A stretch of 57,197 nt of DNA from Candidatus Moraniibacteriota bacterium (GCA_018061645.1 JAGOTT010000007.1:1-57197); one strand, 5' to 3'. Positions 9,058-17,579 are shown, counted from the stretch's first letter. The notes: generated from the sequence alone by a model not told the origin. Made by a program: numbers and translations.

Positions 9058-9086
9058 TTGCAAAAAACCCGGAAATATGGGATTCT
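9058..9086 (+). promoter_or_regulatory. Possible phoH promoter
   Basis: TTGCAA, 17 bp and GATTCT on the plus strand, divergent from the rplI promoter. The -10 is a moderate match, so this is tentative. Confidence 0.35.
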
Positions 9087-9134
9087 CTACTGTCGCACCT
9101 TTACAACCTCCGCAACCAACCGCAAGGAGCCGTC

Positions 9135-10709
9135 ATGAACGACCGACAACGCCCGAAACCGACCATCGGAAGCGAAACGAAACCCCGTCTGAAACCGACG
9201 GAGCTCGTCACCAAACTCGTCGAGAGCCTCAAGCCATTGAAACTCATCATTCTCGATACGAACGTACTCATTCACAACCCACAGGCGCTTTTCAGTTTCA
9301 AGGAAAACCACGTCTTTATCCCGAATGGGGTTATCAGGGAACTCGACAACAACAAGAAAGGTGTTTCGGATAAGGCAAGGAACGCACGGGCTGCGTCAAA
9401 CCTCATCAAGAGGATAATCTCCGGAAAAATGGAAAAACCCGAGGAAAAACTCAAAGTACTCGGCAACGCCTTTTCTCTGGGAGAAAATCTCGGGCACTTA
9501 TTCGTAGAAAACCCGTTGAATAAGGATCTCTCGCGCCTGCTGGACACATACCCGAAAAAAATCGGCGATAAGGTCGACCATGAAATTCTCCTTTTGGCAT
9601 ACGCCATAGATGATCGTTTCGGGAAAAATCAGATCGGCAGCCCATACAGCGCGGTAATACTCGTGTCGAAAGATACGAACGTATTCATCCTCGGAAAGGC
9701 CCTCGAGCTTTCCGTCGAAGACTACGAGAGTGACATGGTAACCCGCGATACGGACTATATGCCGTCCGGAATGCAGCTTATCCCGAATGTCGGAAAACTT
9801 GCGAAACCGCTCCAAGGGAAAGAGGGAGGCGGAGAGGAAGCCATGCTTGAGATGTCACGACCGACGAGGACCGTCTTTTATCGGAATATGTTCGTTTATG
9901 ACGGGAATGGCTTTCAGGCGATGGTCGTCGGTGAAGAATCGAGAATCATTACTCTCCGGAAATTACGGAATTACAAGGAGAAACACATGGTCGTAGGGAT
10001 TCGTGCACGGGACGAATGGCAGAACGCCGCCATAAACGCCCTTACGAATCCTGAAATCCATTGCGTGACACTGGTAGGGAATGCCGGAACCGGAAAGACG
10101 CTGCTCGCGGTCGCGTCAGCAATACAACAGCACGTCTTCTTCGGAGGAAGGTACGAAGCAATCACGTTTACGCGATCTCCTATTCCCATCGGCGAGGACG
10201 AAGGATTTCTCCCAGGAACCGCCGAAGAGAAATTGGATCCGTGGATGGGAGCGCTCCACGACAATCTGCAGATCATCGAACGAACCAGCCAAAAGCAGAA
10301 AAGTGGCGAGCCGTTCAATCCGCCACGAGTCAAAAGAAGCGACCGGAATCCCGTCGGTCACGAAGACAGGCGGGAGAGCGATCATTCGAACTCACTGGAA
10401 GCGTTTGTCGAGATAAAGTCGATGAATTTCATGAGGGGCAGGACCCTGGAAAGTCATTTCCTCATCATCGACGAAGCACAGAACCTCACGGCAAAACAAG
10501 TGAAGACGCTCGTCTCGCGCGCCGGAAACGGAACAAAAGTGGTGCTTCTCGGAAACATGGCACAGATAGACACGCCATATCTGACTGAGTACACATCCGG
10601 TCTTCCGTTTATCGTTTCGCGATTTCTCGGGAAGGCCCGTTTCGCTCACGTAAGCCTTGAAAAAGTTCATCGTTCAGAACTGGCTGAAATGGCCGAAGAG
10701 CTCCTCTGA
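9135..10709 (+). CDS. PIN domain-PhoH fusion ATPase (YlaK/PhoH2-like)
   Basis: The frame is open from 8844, but the ATG at 9135 is preceded at good spacing by AAGGAG, so the protein has 524 residues. The N-terminal PIN ribonuclease domain shows LIILDTNVLIHNP, a central NARAASNLI and late acidic positions in VSKDTNV. The C-terminal PhoH ATPase has a Walker A GNAGTGKTLLAVA and Walker B LIIDEAQNLT, with VVLLGNMAQID following. PIN-PhoH proteins are implicated in RNA unwinding and cleavage. It is a single-gene unit closed by a terminator. Confidence 0.93.
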   Translation: MNDRQRPKPTIGSETKPRLKPTELVTKLVESLKPLKLIILDTNVLIHNPQALFSFKENHVFIPNGVIRELDNNKKGVSDKARNARAASNLIKRIISGKMEKPEEKLKVLGNAFSLGENLGHLFVENPLNKDLSRLLDTYPKKIGDKVDHEILLLAYAIDDRFGKNQIGSPYSAVILVSKDTNVFILGKALELSVEDYESDMVTRDTDYMPSGMQLIPNVGKLAKPLQGKEGGGEEAMLEMSRPTRTVFYRNMFVYDGNGFQAMVVGEESRIITLRKLRNYKEKHMVVGIRARDEWQNAAINALTNPEIHCVTLVGNAGTGKTLLAVASAIQQHVFFGGRYEAITFTRSPIPIGEDEGFLPGTAEEKLDPWMGALHDNLQIIERTSQKQKSGEPFNPPRVKRSDRNPVGHEDRRESDHSNSLEAFVEIKSMNFMRGRTLESHFLIIDEAQNLTAKQVKTLVSRAGNGTKVVLLGNMAQIDTPYLTEYTSGLPFIVSRFLGKARFAHVSLEKVHRSELAEMAEELL

Positions 10710-10726
10710 TGGATCTGTTCGGAAAA

Positions 10727-10762
10727 ACCGCCCTGGCGCAATGCCAGCGGCGGTCTTTTTTT
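10727..10762. terminator. Intrinsic terminator between phoH and the DUF1003 gene
   Basis: The stem ACCGCC-CTGGC/GCCAG-GGCGGT has one bulged base and is followed by TCTTTTTTT. It can serve both convergent genes. Confidence 0.85.
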
Positions 10763-10768
10763 ACTACC

Positions 10769-11146
10769 CTATTCCTTCCCCTCTTTCGAAAGTTTCCGGA
10801 TCATCCGCTTGATCTCCTCGAGATCCTCCTGCATGTCGCGGATTTCGGACTCGGCCTTCTTGTCGACCGCGAAATCCTGCGCCGCCTTGGCGCGGTCGCG
10901 CTCGGCGACACGGTTCTGGCTCATAAGGATGATCGGCGCCTGGAACGCGGCCATTGTCGACAGGAAGAGATTGAGCAGAATGAAGGGATACGGATCCCAT
11001 TTCCCGATGATGGCGACGACGTTCGCCGCGATCCAGATCGCAAGCAGCAGAAGCAGCGTGATGATGAACGTCCAGCTTCCCGCCCATTTCGTCAGCGCAT
11101 CGGCCGCTTTTTGCCCGAGTGTCGCATGATTGTTTCCGTTCGGCAT
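10769..11146 (-). CDS. DUF1003 family membrane protein
   Basis: The 125-residue protein has two membrane helices separated by the conserved WDPYPFILLN segment, followed by LSTMAAFQAPIILMSQNR, which is the family signature. A charged coiled-coil tail of about 45 residues follows. The role of DUF1003 proteins is not established. Its gene follows the EamA-type gene on the same strand. Confidence 0.9.
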   Translation of the reverse strand: MPNGNNHATLGQKAADALTKWAGSWTFIITLLLLLAIWIAANVVAIIGKWDPYPFILLNLFLSTMAAFQAPIILMSQNRVAERDRAKAAQDFAVDKKAESEIRDMQEDLEEIKRMIRKLSKEGKE

Positions 11147-11186
11147 AGTTTCGTCTTATGAAAGTCATTCCCCAGTCACCATCATA

Positions 11187-11645
11187 TCATATCCACCCGA
11201 AAAACTGTCGGATCTGTTCCGGTTTGAAGCTCACGAAGATGGTGCCGACGACGATCATGACCGCTCCGAAGAGTTTCGCCCACGTGAATTCCTCCCCGAG
11301 GAACATGACCGCGAAGACCACGACAAGAAGCAGACTCAACTTATCAAGTGCATTGACCGCCGTTACCTCACCGCCCGCCTTGAGCGCCATGAATCCCCAA
11401 AGCCAGGACAACCCGCCGGCGATCGCGGCAAGAAAAATGAAGAGGAACGCCTTAGGCGGCGTCTCCATGACGGTATCCCACTTGCCGAGAAAAAGTGCCG
11501 CCGCTCCCATGAAAACGCCGATAATGAGCCCCCGCAGGCTTGTCGCGAGCGTCGAGTCGATCCCGACGATGCCGACCTTGCTGAAAATCCCGACGAGCGC
11601 CGCCGAGACCGCAGCCAAAAGCGCATAGATGACCCAGCTTGCCAT
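11187..11645 (-). CDS. Half-size EamA family transporter
   Basis: The 152 residues form about five membrane helices and correspond to a single EamA repeat, half the size of the usual ten-helix drug/metabolite transporters. The last segment, FLGEEFTWAKLFGAVMIVVGTIFV, is the classical EamA ending. Such half-size proteins probably work as dimers. The substrate is unknown. Confidence 0.85.
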   Translation of the reverse strand: MASWVIYALLAAVSAALVGIFSKVGIVGIDSTLATSLRGLIIGVFMGAAALFLGKWDTVMETPPKAFLFIFLAAIAGGLSWLWGFMALKAGGEVTAVNALDKLSLLLVVVFAVMFLGEEFTWAKLFGAVMIVVGTIFVSFKPEQIRQFFGWI

Positions 11646-11684
11646 AGCGTTCGTTTCCTAAAAATAACCCGCACGATAGGAATC

Positions 11685-12779
11685 CTATTCGTACCACTCA
11701 AGCACCTCGTCTTCGGATTCCGGCTCGCTCTGACGGATCGGGTCCGGTAGGATATCCCGTTCCTTCTCCTCATACTGCCAATCGACGATGTGCTGATCCG
11801 GGCGGATCCCGTGTTGCTCCAGAACCATTTCGGCATAACGGTCCGATCGCAGATAGGAGAGCTCTATCGTCGTGAAGCTGCCGAGCGCCGGCTCATTGAC
11901 CAACGTATCCACGACGAAGTAGTGGATGCCGTTCCGCTCCTCATAGTAGTTCCGCGGGTTGTGTCCGGAGACAACCGCGACGACATTCCCCCGCTCTTCG
12001 AGGATCGAACGCAACGCCTCCTCGTTCGTGATATTGCGAACCCAGGACGTTCCAGCGATATCCGGGACGGAGAGCGGACTATGATGCGAGAAGACGATTA
12101 CCGGTCGATCCGTATCCAAAGCCTGCCTGAGCCACGAGAGCTCCGCTCCGCTGACATACCCGGTGACATAGCTCTTCTCCGATCGATCCGAACCGTCTTC
12201 CTTGTTGAAATTCGTATCCAGGACAACGATCCTCCAATCTCCCATATCCGAAACGGCGTGATTGTCCGGCATCTCCAGAATCTCCCGGACTTCCGCCTTG
12301 GTGAGCGAACGCATGTCATGATTCCCGAGTGCGTAGAGTCGCGGCGCGGCAAGCGTCTTGAAGATATCGTTCACCTCCCGCAGCTGATCCTTGGCCTTCT
12401 CCTTCTTGACCGCCGAACTCTCGATATAGTCACCCCCACCGACGACGAGATCCGGCTTGAATTCATTGTTCAGGTAATCGACCGCTTTTCGAAGTTCCAC
12501 CGAAGCCTGGCTCGTCAGCTTGTGATTCACGCGCTTCCGCGAACCGTATTCCCAATCGTTCACGAATCCGATTTTCAGGAATGTCGGGGGCAGCACGACC
12601 GTTTCCCTCGCGAACGGATTCCTGAATCCCTCATCCCAGACCAGCGGTCGAAGCAGAAAAAAGAGGGAGACGATCATGCCGAGGCCGAGAACCGCCACGC
12701 CCCACAAAAGAACGCACTTCCTGTTTTTCCGGATGAATTTTCGTGCAGCAACGAGGCTCTTTTTCAGCGTCGAATCCAT
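11685..12779 (-). CDS. Membrane-anchored calcineurin-like metallophosphoesterase
   Basis: One N-terminal membrane helix (about residues 22-44) is followed by an extracytoplasmic calcineurin-like domain. Visible metal motifs are GGGDYIES, YALGNHDMRS, VIVFSHHSPL and VVSGHNP, in the family order. The first motif, normally D-x-H, reads N-D-W-E (FVNDWEYG), so the usual first-site His is missing and metal binding may be altered. The 364-residue length is normal for the group. The substrate is unknown; cell-wall or nucleotide esters are possible. Confidence 0.8.
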   Translation of the reverse strand: MDSTLKKSLVAARKFIRKNRKCVLLWGVAVLGLGMIVSLFFLLRPLVWDEGFRNPFARETVVLPPTFLKIGFVNDWEYGSRKRVNHKLTSQASVELRKAVDYLNNEFKPDLVVGGGDYIESSAVKKEKAKDQLREVNDIFKTLAAPRLYALGNHDMRSLTKAEVREILEMPDNHAVSDMGDWRIVVLDTNFNKEDGSDRSEKSYVTGYVSGAELSWLRQALDTDRPVIVFSHHSPLSVPDIAGTSWVRNITNEEALRSILEERGNVVAVVSGHNPRNYYEERNGIHYFVVDTLVNEPALGSFTTIELSYLRSDRYAEMVLEQHGIRPDQHIVDWQYEEKERDILPDPIRQSEPESEDEVLEWYE

Positions 12780-12854
12780 ACCGGTATTTCAGAAAATGTC
12801 ATGTCTGCAAACTTTCGAAAACACGTTCCCAGTATACACCATGCCGTCCGAAGA

Positions 12855-12885
12855 GAAAAAAGGAGCCTTCCCTGAAGAAGGCTCC
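12855..12885 (-). terminator. Intrinsic terminator of the capA-like gene
   Basis: On the minus strand GGAGCCTT and AAGGCTCC form the stem with an eight-base loop, followed by seven T. It lies immediately after the stop codon. Confidence 0.85.
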
Positions 12886-12895
12886 GAATCCGGAA

Positions 12896-13840
12896 TCATT
12901 TCGCTCTACCATCGGCGAGTCGGACTTCCTGATCGATGAGATACGGCTGATATCTCGTCTCCGCCGTGTCGATACGTATCGGCAGCATCCGATGGACTAT
13001 ATCGCCCGACGGCGCGACGAGAACCTCAAGGAGCGCGCTGTCTTTTCCTGCTCTCCTGTTTCCGCCGAACACGAAGTTGCCGAGCGAATACGCGATCACT
13101 TTGCCCTTGTAAATCTCGACCGGCTGAAGTACGTGCGGGTGATGCCCGACGATCACATCCGCGCCGCTGTCGATCGCGATATAGGCGAGTGTGCGATCGC
13201 GTTCGGTCGGCTCGGTCGCCCGTTCGAGTCCCCAATGGAAATTGACGATCACGATATCGGCGCCGGATTCCTTGGCGAGTCGGATATCGGAAGCGACATG
13301 CTCCGGATACCGATACGCCGTTCCAGGACCGTTTTCGGTTGCCGGAGAATAGTTTCCGTATCCGAGAAAAGCCAGTCGCTTTCCCTTGATATCACGGAAA
13401 ACGGGCAGTCTTGCCTCGGCAAGCGTCATACCGGCACCAACATGTTTCACGCCGGCTTCGTCGAGATAGGCAAGCGTGTCGCGCAGCTCCTCGGCGCCAT
13501 AATCATAGACATGGTTGTTCGCGAGCGTCACGATCGATATGCCTCCCTTCGGAAATATCGGGACGAGGTCTGGATCCATCTTGAAATTGAACTGCTTGGA
13601 TTCCCGTTTCTCCGAACGCGTGATCGCCGTCTCGCAATTGACCATCACGACATCCGCGGAGCGGAACAGCCCCTGCAGCCGTGCGAACGGCCACTCATGG
13701 TCGTAGACATCCGGAACGACTTCCCCATACCACGCGGCAAGCGTCACATCGCCGCCGAACACGAGGCGGATATCCTCTTCCGCAGCTCTCCCGAAGGAAA
13801 ACGGCAGACACAAAAGCACAATCATCAAAAATCGGCTCAT
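12896..13840 (-). CDS. CapA/YwtB family poly-gamma-glutamate-type metallophosphatase-like protein
   Basis: The start at 13840 is chosen over an upstream in-frame codon because AAGGAGA precedes it at the right distance and the N-terminus (MSRFLMIVLLCLPFSFGRA) is then a clean signal peptide. The 314-residue protein has CapA motifs: LVFGGDVTLA, VMVNCETAIT, LANNHVYDYG, and the pair VIVNFHWGLE and VIVGHHPHVLQP. CapA proteins are linked to capsule polyglutamate, but many homologues have other, unknown roles. It stands alone with its own promoter, leader hairpin and terminator. Confidence 0.88.
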   Translation of the reverse strand: MSRFLMIVLLCLPFSFGRAAEEDIRLVFGGDVTLAAWYGEVVPDVYDHEWPFARLQGLFRSADVVMVNCETAITRSEKRESKQFNFKMDPDLVPIFPKGGISIVTLANNHVYDYGAEELRDTLAYLDEAGVKHVGAGMTLAEARLPVFRDIKGKRLAFLGYGNYSPATENGPGTAYRYPEHVASDIRLAKESGADIVIVNFHWGLERATEPTERDRTLAYIAIDSGADVIVGHHPHVLQPVEIYKGKVIAYSLGNFVFGGNRRAGKDSALLEVLVAPSGDIVHRMLPIRIDTAETRYQPYLIDQEVRLADGRAK

Positions 13841-13868
13841 TTCGCTCTCCTTCAGGTGAACATGTTGT

Positions 13869-13896
13869 AAAAAAAACGCCGACTCCCCTTCCGGGG
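13869..13896 (-). terminator. Leader hairpin and T-tract (possible attenuator) before capA-like gene
   Basis: Between promoter and start codon the RNA has CCCC-GGAA-GGGG, a GNRA-capped stem extended by flanking pairs, then GCG and eight T. This has the shape of an intrinsic terminator inside a leader of about 85 nt. Confidence 0.55.
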
Positions 13897-13926
13897 ACCG
13901 ATCCGGTTTCCCGTCTCGGTAGAGAC

Positions 13927-13955
13927 ATCCTAGTAAATTAGGCCACATTTGTCAA
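13927..13955 (-). promoter_or_regulatory. Promoter of capA-like gene
   Basis: TTGACA, 17 bp and TAGGAT. It sits directly after the tRNA terminator, so capA-like has an independent transcript. Confidence 0.75.
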
Positions 13956-13968
13956 ATAACCGCAAGAG

Positions 13969-13994
13969 CAAAAATCCGCCCTCGCGAGCGGATT
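13969..13994 (-). terminator. Terminator of the tRNA gene
   Basis: The stem AATCCGC/GCGGATT around an eight-base loop is followed by five T on the minus strand, 10 bases after the tRNA 3' end. Confidence 0.75.
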
Positions 13995-14003
13995 TTCATG
14001 ATG

Positions 14004-14074
14004 TGGACCTGGGGAGAATCGGACTCCCGACTCAGCAATGCGAATGCTGCGTAATACCACTTTACTACAGGCCC
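14004..14074 (-). tRNA. tRNA-Ala (anticodon CGC)
   Basis: A full cloverleaf of 71 nt folds by hand. The acceptor stem GGGCCTG/CAGGTCC has seven pairs and includes the G3-U70 wobble that identifies alanine tRNAs. The D stem is GTAA/TTAC with GG in the loop. The anticodon stem CAGCA/TGCTG carries loop TTCGCAT, so the anticodon is CGC, reading GCG. The T stem is GGGAG/CTCCC. The discriminator base is A and CCA is not encoded. The T loop reads TCCGATT instead of TTCGATT, an unusual C at position 55. Confidence 0.88.
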
Positions 14075-14087
14075 CTCTATCTATCCT

Positions 14088-14112
14088 GGATTCCCGTTTT
14101 CACGGGAATGAC
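14088..14112. repeat. Palindromic dispersed repeat (ATTCCCG type)
   Basis: Arms ATTCCCG and CGGGAAT surround a six-base centre and the right flank is GAC, as in the copies at 435-460 and 44861-44884. It lies just upstream of the tRNA. Confidence 0.65.
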
Positions 14113-14191
14113 AAAAAGTCATGCCATCCGGAACTTCATTACCGTACCAAAAAAACCGGAATAAGGCAAGAATACCGTTTTCGCCAAGGAC

Positions 14192-14220
14192 TTGACCGGA
14201 AGCCCGTTTCCCCTCATACT
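14192..14220 (+). promoter_or_regulatory. Promoter of the cation efflux gene
   Basis: TTGACC, 17 bp and CATACT, followed 48 bp later by the start codon with ribosome binding site AAAAGGAG. Confidence 0.6.
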
Positions 14221-14268
14221 GCGGCGTATCGTTTTTTTCACAACCTCACGCCGAAAAGGAGTCCTGCC

Positions 14269-14934
14269 ATGCCCAACGGACATATCGATGCCTGCCCCCA
14301 CCTCACGACCGGCATCTGCACCTGCAAGAAGGAAAGCGACCGGTACCAGAGGCTCTCGCTCTTCTCCCTCTCGCTTTTCTGTATAGAACTCGCCGGCGGG
14401 CTCTTTACCAACAGCCTCGCGCTTCTCTCCGATGCGTTCCACACGCTCTTCGACGGAGCCGAGAATATCCTCTCCGCCTTCATCGCGCATCGAGCCCGAT
14501 TCACCGAAAACGAAGCACACCTCCGAAAAGTGGGCGGTCTCATCAGTGCCGTCCTCATCTTCATCATCTCGTGGCTCATACTGGACGAGGCATTCACGAG
14601 GCTTCACGACGAGACGCACCTCGTCAGCGGATGGGCGATACCCTTCGCAGCTATCGCGCTCTTCATCAACTGGAAGCAGCTGTGGATACTCGAAGGCGCC
14701 CCGGCCGAACACCGCAACGTGACCCATAACTGGCAGCGGCTCCACATCGTCACCGACATCGGCGCAAGCATCGCCGCACTCCTCGGTACGGCGCTCGCCT
14801 ACGCCGGCATCCCGCTCGCCGACGTGATCGTCTCGATCGGTATCGTGATCGTCATCTGGATCCGCATCACGAAATCTGTTCTCGACATCGTCTTCGGAAA
14901 CCCGGACGAAGGTACGCGTCACCGTCACCACTGA
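14269..14934 (+). CDS. Cation diffusion facilitator, short form
   Basis: The ATG at 14269 follows AAAAGGAG and gives 221 residues. Six membrane helices are visible. The two metal-binding HxxxD motifs of the CDF family are present: HTLFD in SDAFHTLFDGAEN (second helix) and HIVTD in LHIVTDIGAS (fifth helix). The N-terminus has a Cys- and His-bearing stretch (HIDACPHLTTGICTC), and the C-terminus ends in RHRHH. The usual C-terminal cytoplasmic domain of about 90 residues is absent. Export of zinc or a similar ion is the likely role. Confidence 0.88.
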   Translation: MPNGHIDACPHLTTGICTCKKESDRYQRLSLFSLSLFCIELAGGLFTNSLALLSDAFHTLFDGAENILSAFIAHRARFTENEAHLRKVGGLISAVLIFIISWLILDEAFTRLHDETHLVSGWAIPFAAIALFINWKQLWILEGAPAEHRNVTHNWQRLHIVTDIGASIAALLGTALAYAGIPLADVIVSIGIVIVIWIRITKSVLDIVFGNPDEGTRHRHH

Positions 14935-14951
14935 CAACAGCAGAACCACCC

Positions 14952-14985
14952 ATCGCTCCGATACATCGTATCGGGGCGATTTTTT
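14952..14985 (+). terminator. Terminator of the cation efflux gene
   Basis: A long stem, ATCGC-CCGATAC with GTATCGG-GCGAT around a three-base loop, is followed by five or six T. Confidence 0.9.
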
Positions 14986-14997
14986 CATACACGGACA

Positions 14998-15026
14998 TTC
15001 ACAGGACCGGTACTTTCCCGTATAGT
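14998..15026 (+). promoter_or_regulatory. Promoter of the 58-residue small protein
   Basis: TTCACA, 17 bp and TATAGT, with the ribosome binding site about 37 bp downstream. Confidence 0.7.
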
Positions 15027-15074
15027 GAAGACAGTTCTTTCCCGGCAGAAAAACACATACGAAAGGAGCCGCCG

Positions 15075-15251
15075 ATGACCGCACGAATCCTCCCCTTCCC
15101 AAAAGAAAGACCGCCACGCAAGAATCCACCGAACCCACGACTGATCGACCTTCTTTTCGGCAACGTCGACCTGTTCCGACTCTTCGGCTCCATGCCGGAC
15201 GGATACGACCACAGCACCACAGGCAGACGAAAGCCAGGGCGACAAAAATAA
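15075..15251 (+). CDS. Small basic protein of unknown function (58 residues)
   Basis: This short gene has a complete expression unit: promoter, AAGGAG seven bases before ATG, stop, and a strong terminator. The protein is rich in Pro, Arg and Lys, with a central hydrophobic patch (LIDLLFGNVDLFRLFGS) between two basic ends. No cysteine, signal peptide or known domain is visible. It lies between the cation efflux gene and the surface-protein region without sharing a transcript with either. No function is proposed. Confidence 0.65.
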   Translation: MTARILPFPKERPPRKNPPNPRLIDLLFGNVDLFRLFGSMPDGYDHSTTGRRKPGRQK

Positions 15252-15252
15252 A

Positions 15253-15289
15253 CCCCGGAACGCATATGATACGCTCCGGGGATTTTTTT
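15253..15289 (+). terminator. Terminator of the small protein gene
   Basis: CCCCGGA/TCCGGGG with a partly paired centre is followed by seven T. It may also serve the convergent surface-protein gene. Confidence 0.85.
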
Positions 15290-15312
15290 ATTCTGCAGGA
15301 TACGTACGCGCC

Positions 15313-17427
15313 CTACTTCTTCCAGTGTCGGAAGAGAAGGAGCGACGCGACACTGACGAACACTATCGCGACCGGGACATACGGCCAGTATTCACGACAG
15401 GTGTCGAACAGGTACCAGACGACGAGCGCGACGAGCGCGCTTGCGAGCTGCATCGGAATCCCCCATTTCTGAACCACGGGCTTCCGGACAACGCGCTTCA
15501 GCGTCGACGCCGCGGTATGCACGATGACGAGCAGGATCCACGCCCAGAGCGGCCATCCGCCGACGCAGTCACTGACACCCTCGACGATACCCGACTCGAT
15601 TTCTTCGACCGGACCGTCCTCCGCAACCGTCTCAGCCGCTCCGGCTGCGACAGTGCCGGAAATCACGACCGGACCGGCTGCCAAGGCAGTCGCAGCGAAC
15701 CCGCCGCCCGTCGTTCCATCGCGGCCATCATTGCCACCATTCCCCCCATTTCCATCCCACGGATCATCGCTCCGCTTGGTGTCCTTGTTCGTGAACGTGC
15801 AGAGAACGTCACCGCCGGCGGCGAGCTGTATCCCTGCGGTCATGCCGTTCTTGTCGACGGATACAGTCGAAACACCCGCACGATCGACACAGGTGAGCGC
15901 CGAAAGATCCCATCCGTACAGCTCCGCCTCCCGAACGCTGTAGAACCCGGGCACAAGGGAATCACTCACCTGGAACCCTCCGTTCGAAAGCAGGAAATTT
16001 CCGGAATAGCTCGGGATAAAGGAGAACAACTGATCGCTCCCGGCGTTCTTGGTTCGCTTCTCGACGGTGATTTTCCCCGTCTCCGGAACCACGACCGGCT
16101 CGTCTTTCGTATTCGTGAACGTGCAAGTGACCGTCTCTCCGTCCGAAAGATCGATATCCAGGGCGGATTCCTCACCGGTACAGACCGCGCTCGTCAACTC
16201 CCACCCTTCGGGAACGGTTTCCGAAACGGAATATTTCCCGGGGAGAAGCACCGCCTCGTATGATTGCCCGTCGGAAAGCGAGAACTCCTCATCGTTCAAG
16301 ACGAAATCGAAAGCCGTCTCATCGCGATCGGGAACCGTCTCTTTTTTCACGATTATCCTTCCTTCGGCTGGATCTTCCGACCCGAGGCATTCCAAACCGA
16401 CATTATCGAGGAACATGCCGAGCGAATCGGATCTGCCGGTTTCCGTGAAGCTGATCGTCGTGAAATCATCCGAAGCGGTGAACGCATACGATTCCGTGAT
16501 CCAATGGATGCTTCCGCCACCGGCAATCTTGCCGCTCTCGAAAATACTGTCGCCGTCCACCTCCACCTTCAGCTTGTTATCGGCATGATTCGGACGCGCG
16601 GAATAATCCCAGGTGAGGACATACCCGTACCCCGGTACCGTCGGGATCGTCTGCTTGAGCGAAATCGAAGCCGGCTCGCCGCTTACCGACCCGTTCGGAC
16701 CGTCCCAATCGGAATCGAGTTCGGCATACTGCTCCGATTCGGATGCCCACCCATACAATCCGGCCTGGATTTCGATTTTCGGCTGCGGACGATTCAGATT
16801 CTGGAACGAAGATGATCCACCATACCACTCCGCTTCCCATCCGGAAACCTCGTTATTATCAAAATAGTCCCATACGTACCCGTTTTTCACATCAGGCGAA
16901 GCGAACGAACCGTTCACGACGGAATCCTCCGAACAGACCGGCTCAGCGCATCGCGCGTCACCATCACAATCACCATCCTCCTCTGTTTTTTCGGGCTCGG
17001 AAGTCCTTTCGACGCTGGTTTGTTTCGCGGGTGCTTCGATGAACGATTCGCCCTCCGCCTCGACTCTCCCTTCTTCCACAGGAGCCTCGATGGACGCATC
17101 GCCCTCCGCTTCGACGATTCCCTCCTCGGTCTCATCTTCAACGGGAACCAACGTCGGTTCCACATCAGAAGCAGCTTCCGCTTCCTCCTGACTTTCGTCC
17201 GCAGGGAGCTCCCCCTCTTGTGTGACCGGAGCCGGTTCCTCTTCGGTAGTCTCGGCTTCGGCAAGGGTCTCCTCGACAGGAGCAGTTACGTCGTCCGCGA
17301 CCGCCACATACGGTGCAAAAAACACCGGCGCGCTCACCGGCTGAAATATCAACGCGAGGATGACCACGGCATCGAAGGCGCGGATCAACCGGAAAGATGA
17401 ACGCTTTTTCATGATGATGTGCATCAT
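15313..17427 (-). CDS. Acidic surface protein with SpaA-like domains and C-terminal three-helix anchor
   Basis: The 704-residue protein has a signal peptide (about residues 6-45), an acidic Glu/Ala-rich stretch to about residue 175, and a jelly-roll-like domain (residues about 175-350). Two prealbumin-like SpaA/Cna-B type repeats follow, each with a basic start (GRIIVKKETVP, GKITVEKRTKN), GKYSVSE or GFYSVRE, and CTFTN. After a Gly/Asn linker comes a C-terminal domain with three membrane helices, starting CVGGWPLWAWILL and ending RHWKK. This domain is shared with the neighbouring gene. The start could be 17427 or the ATG at 17412; neither has a good ribosome binding site. Adhesion is inferred. 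Confidence 0.8.
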   Translation of the reverse strand: MMHIIMKKRSSFRLIRAFDAVVILALIFQPVSAPVFFAPYVAVADDVTAPVEETLAEAETTEEEPAPVTQEGELPADESQEEAEAASDVEPTLVPVEDETEEGIVEAEGDASIEAPVEEGRVEAEGESFIEAPAKQTSVERTSEPEKTEEDGDCDGDARCAEPVCSEDSVVNGSFASPDVKNGYVWDYFDNNEVSGWEAEWYGGSSSFQNLNRPQPKIEIQAGLYGWASESEQYAELDSDWDGPNGSVSGEPASISLKQTIPTVPGYGYVLTWDYSARPNHADNKLKVEVDGDSIFESGKIAGGGSIHWITESYAFTASDDFTTISFTETGRSDSLGMFLDNVGLECLGSEDPAEGRIIVKKETVPDRDETAFDFVLNDEEFSLSDGQSYEAVLLPGKYSVSETVPEGWELTSAVCTGEESALDIDLSDGETVTCTFTNTKDEPVVVPETGKITVEKRTKNAGSDQLFSFIPSYSGNFLLSNGGFQVSDSLVPGFYSVREAELYGWDLSALTCVDRAGVSTVSVDKNGMTAGIQLAAGGDVLCTFTNKDTKRSDDPWDGNGGNGGNDGRDGTTGGGFAATALAAGPVVISGTVAAGAAETVAEDGPVEEIESGIVEGVSDCVGGWPLWAWILLVIVHTAASTLKRVVRKPVVQKWGIPMQLASALVALVVWYLFDTCREYWPYVPVAIVFVSVASLLLFRHWKK

Positions 17428-17473
17428 AGTGACGATCGATTACTTATCAACGTTAAAAAAATGGAAAACAAAA

Positions 17474-17524
17474 TAAAAAAACCAACCAGGACACGGGGAG
17501 AATGCGTATGTGTTTCGGCCGGTT
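17474..17524 (-). terminator. Leader hairpin with T-tract before the surface-protein gene
   Basis: Within the 145-nt leader AACCGGCC pairs with GGTTGGTT (with G-U pairs), an ACAC/GTGT stem lies inside, and a TTTTTTATTTT tract follows. The start codon is 47 nt further on, so this could work as an attenuator. Confidence 0.5.
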
Positions 17525-17579
17525 TTTGATTTTCGATGTCGATTTTTTCCCTTGTTTCCGCTATTTCACTTAACAGTAT

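Noticed and set aside
8844-9134. N-terminal extension of the PIN-PhoH gene
   Set aside because: It overlaps the divergent rplI gene and its promoter, while the ATG at 9135 has an AAGGAG at good spacing and gives the usual family N-terminus.
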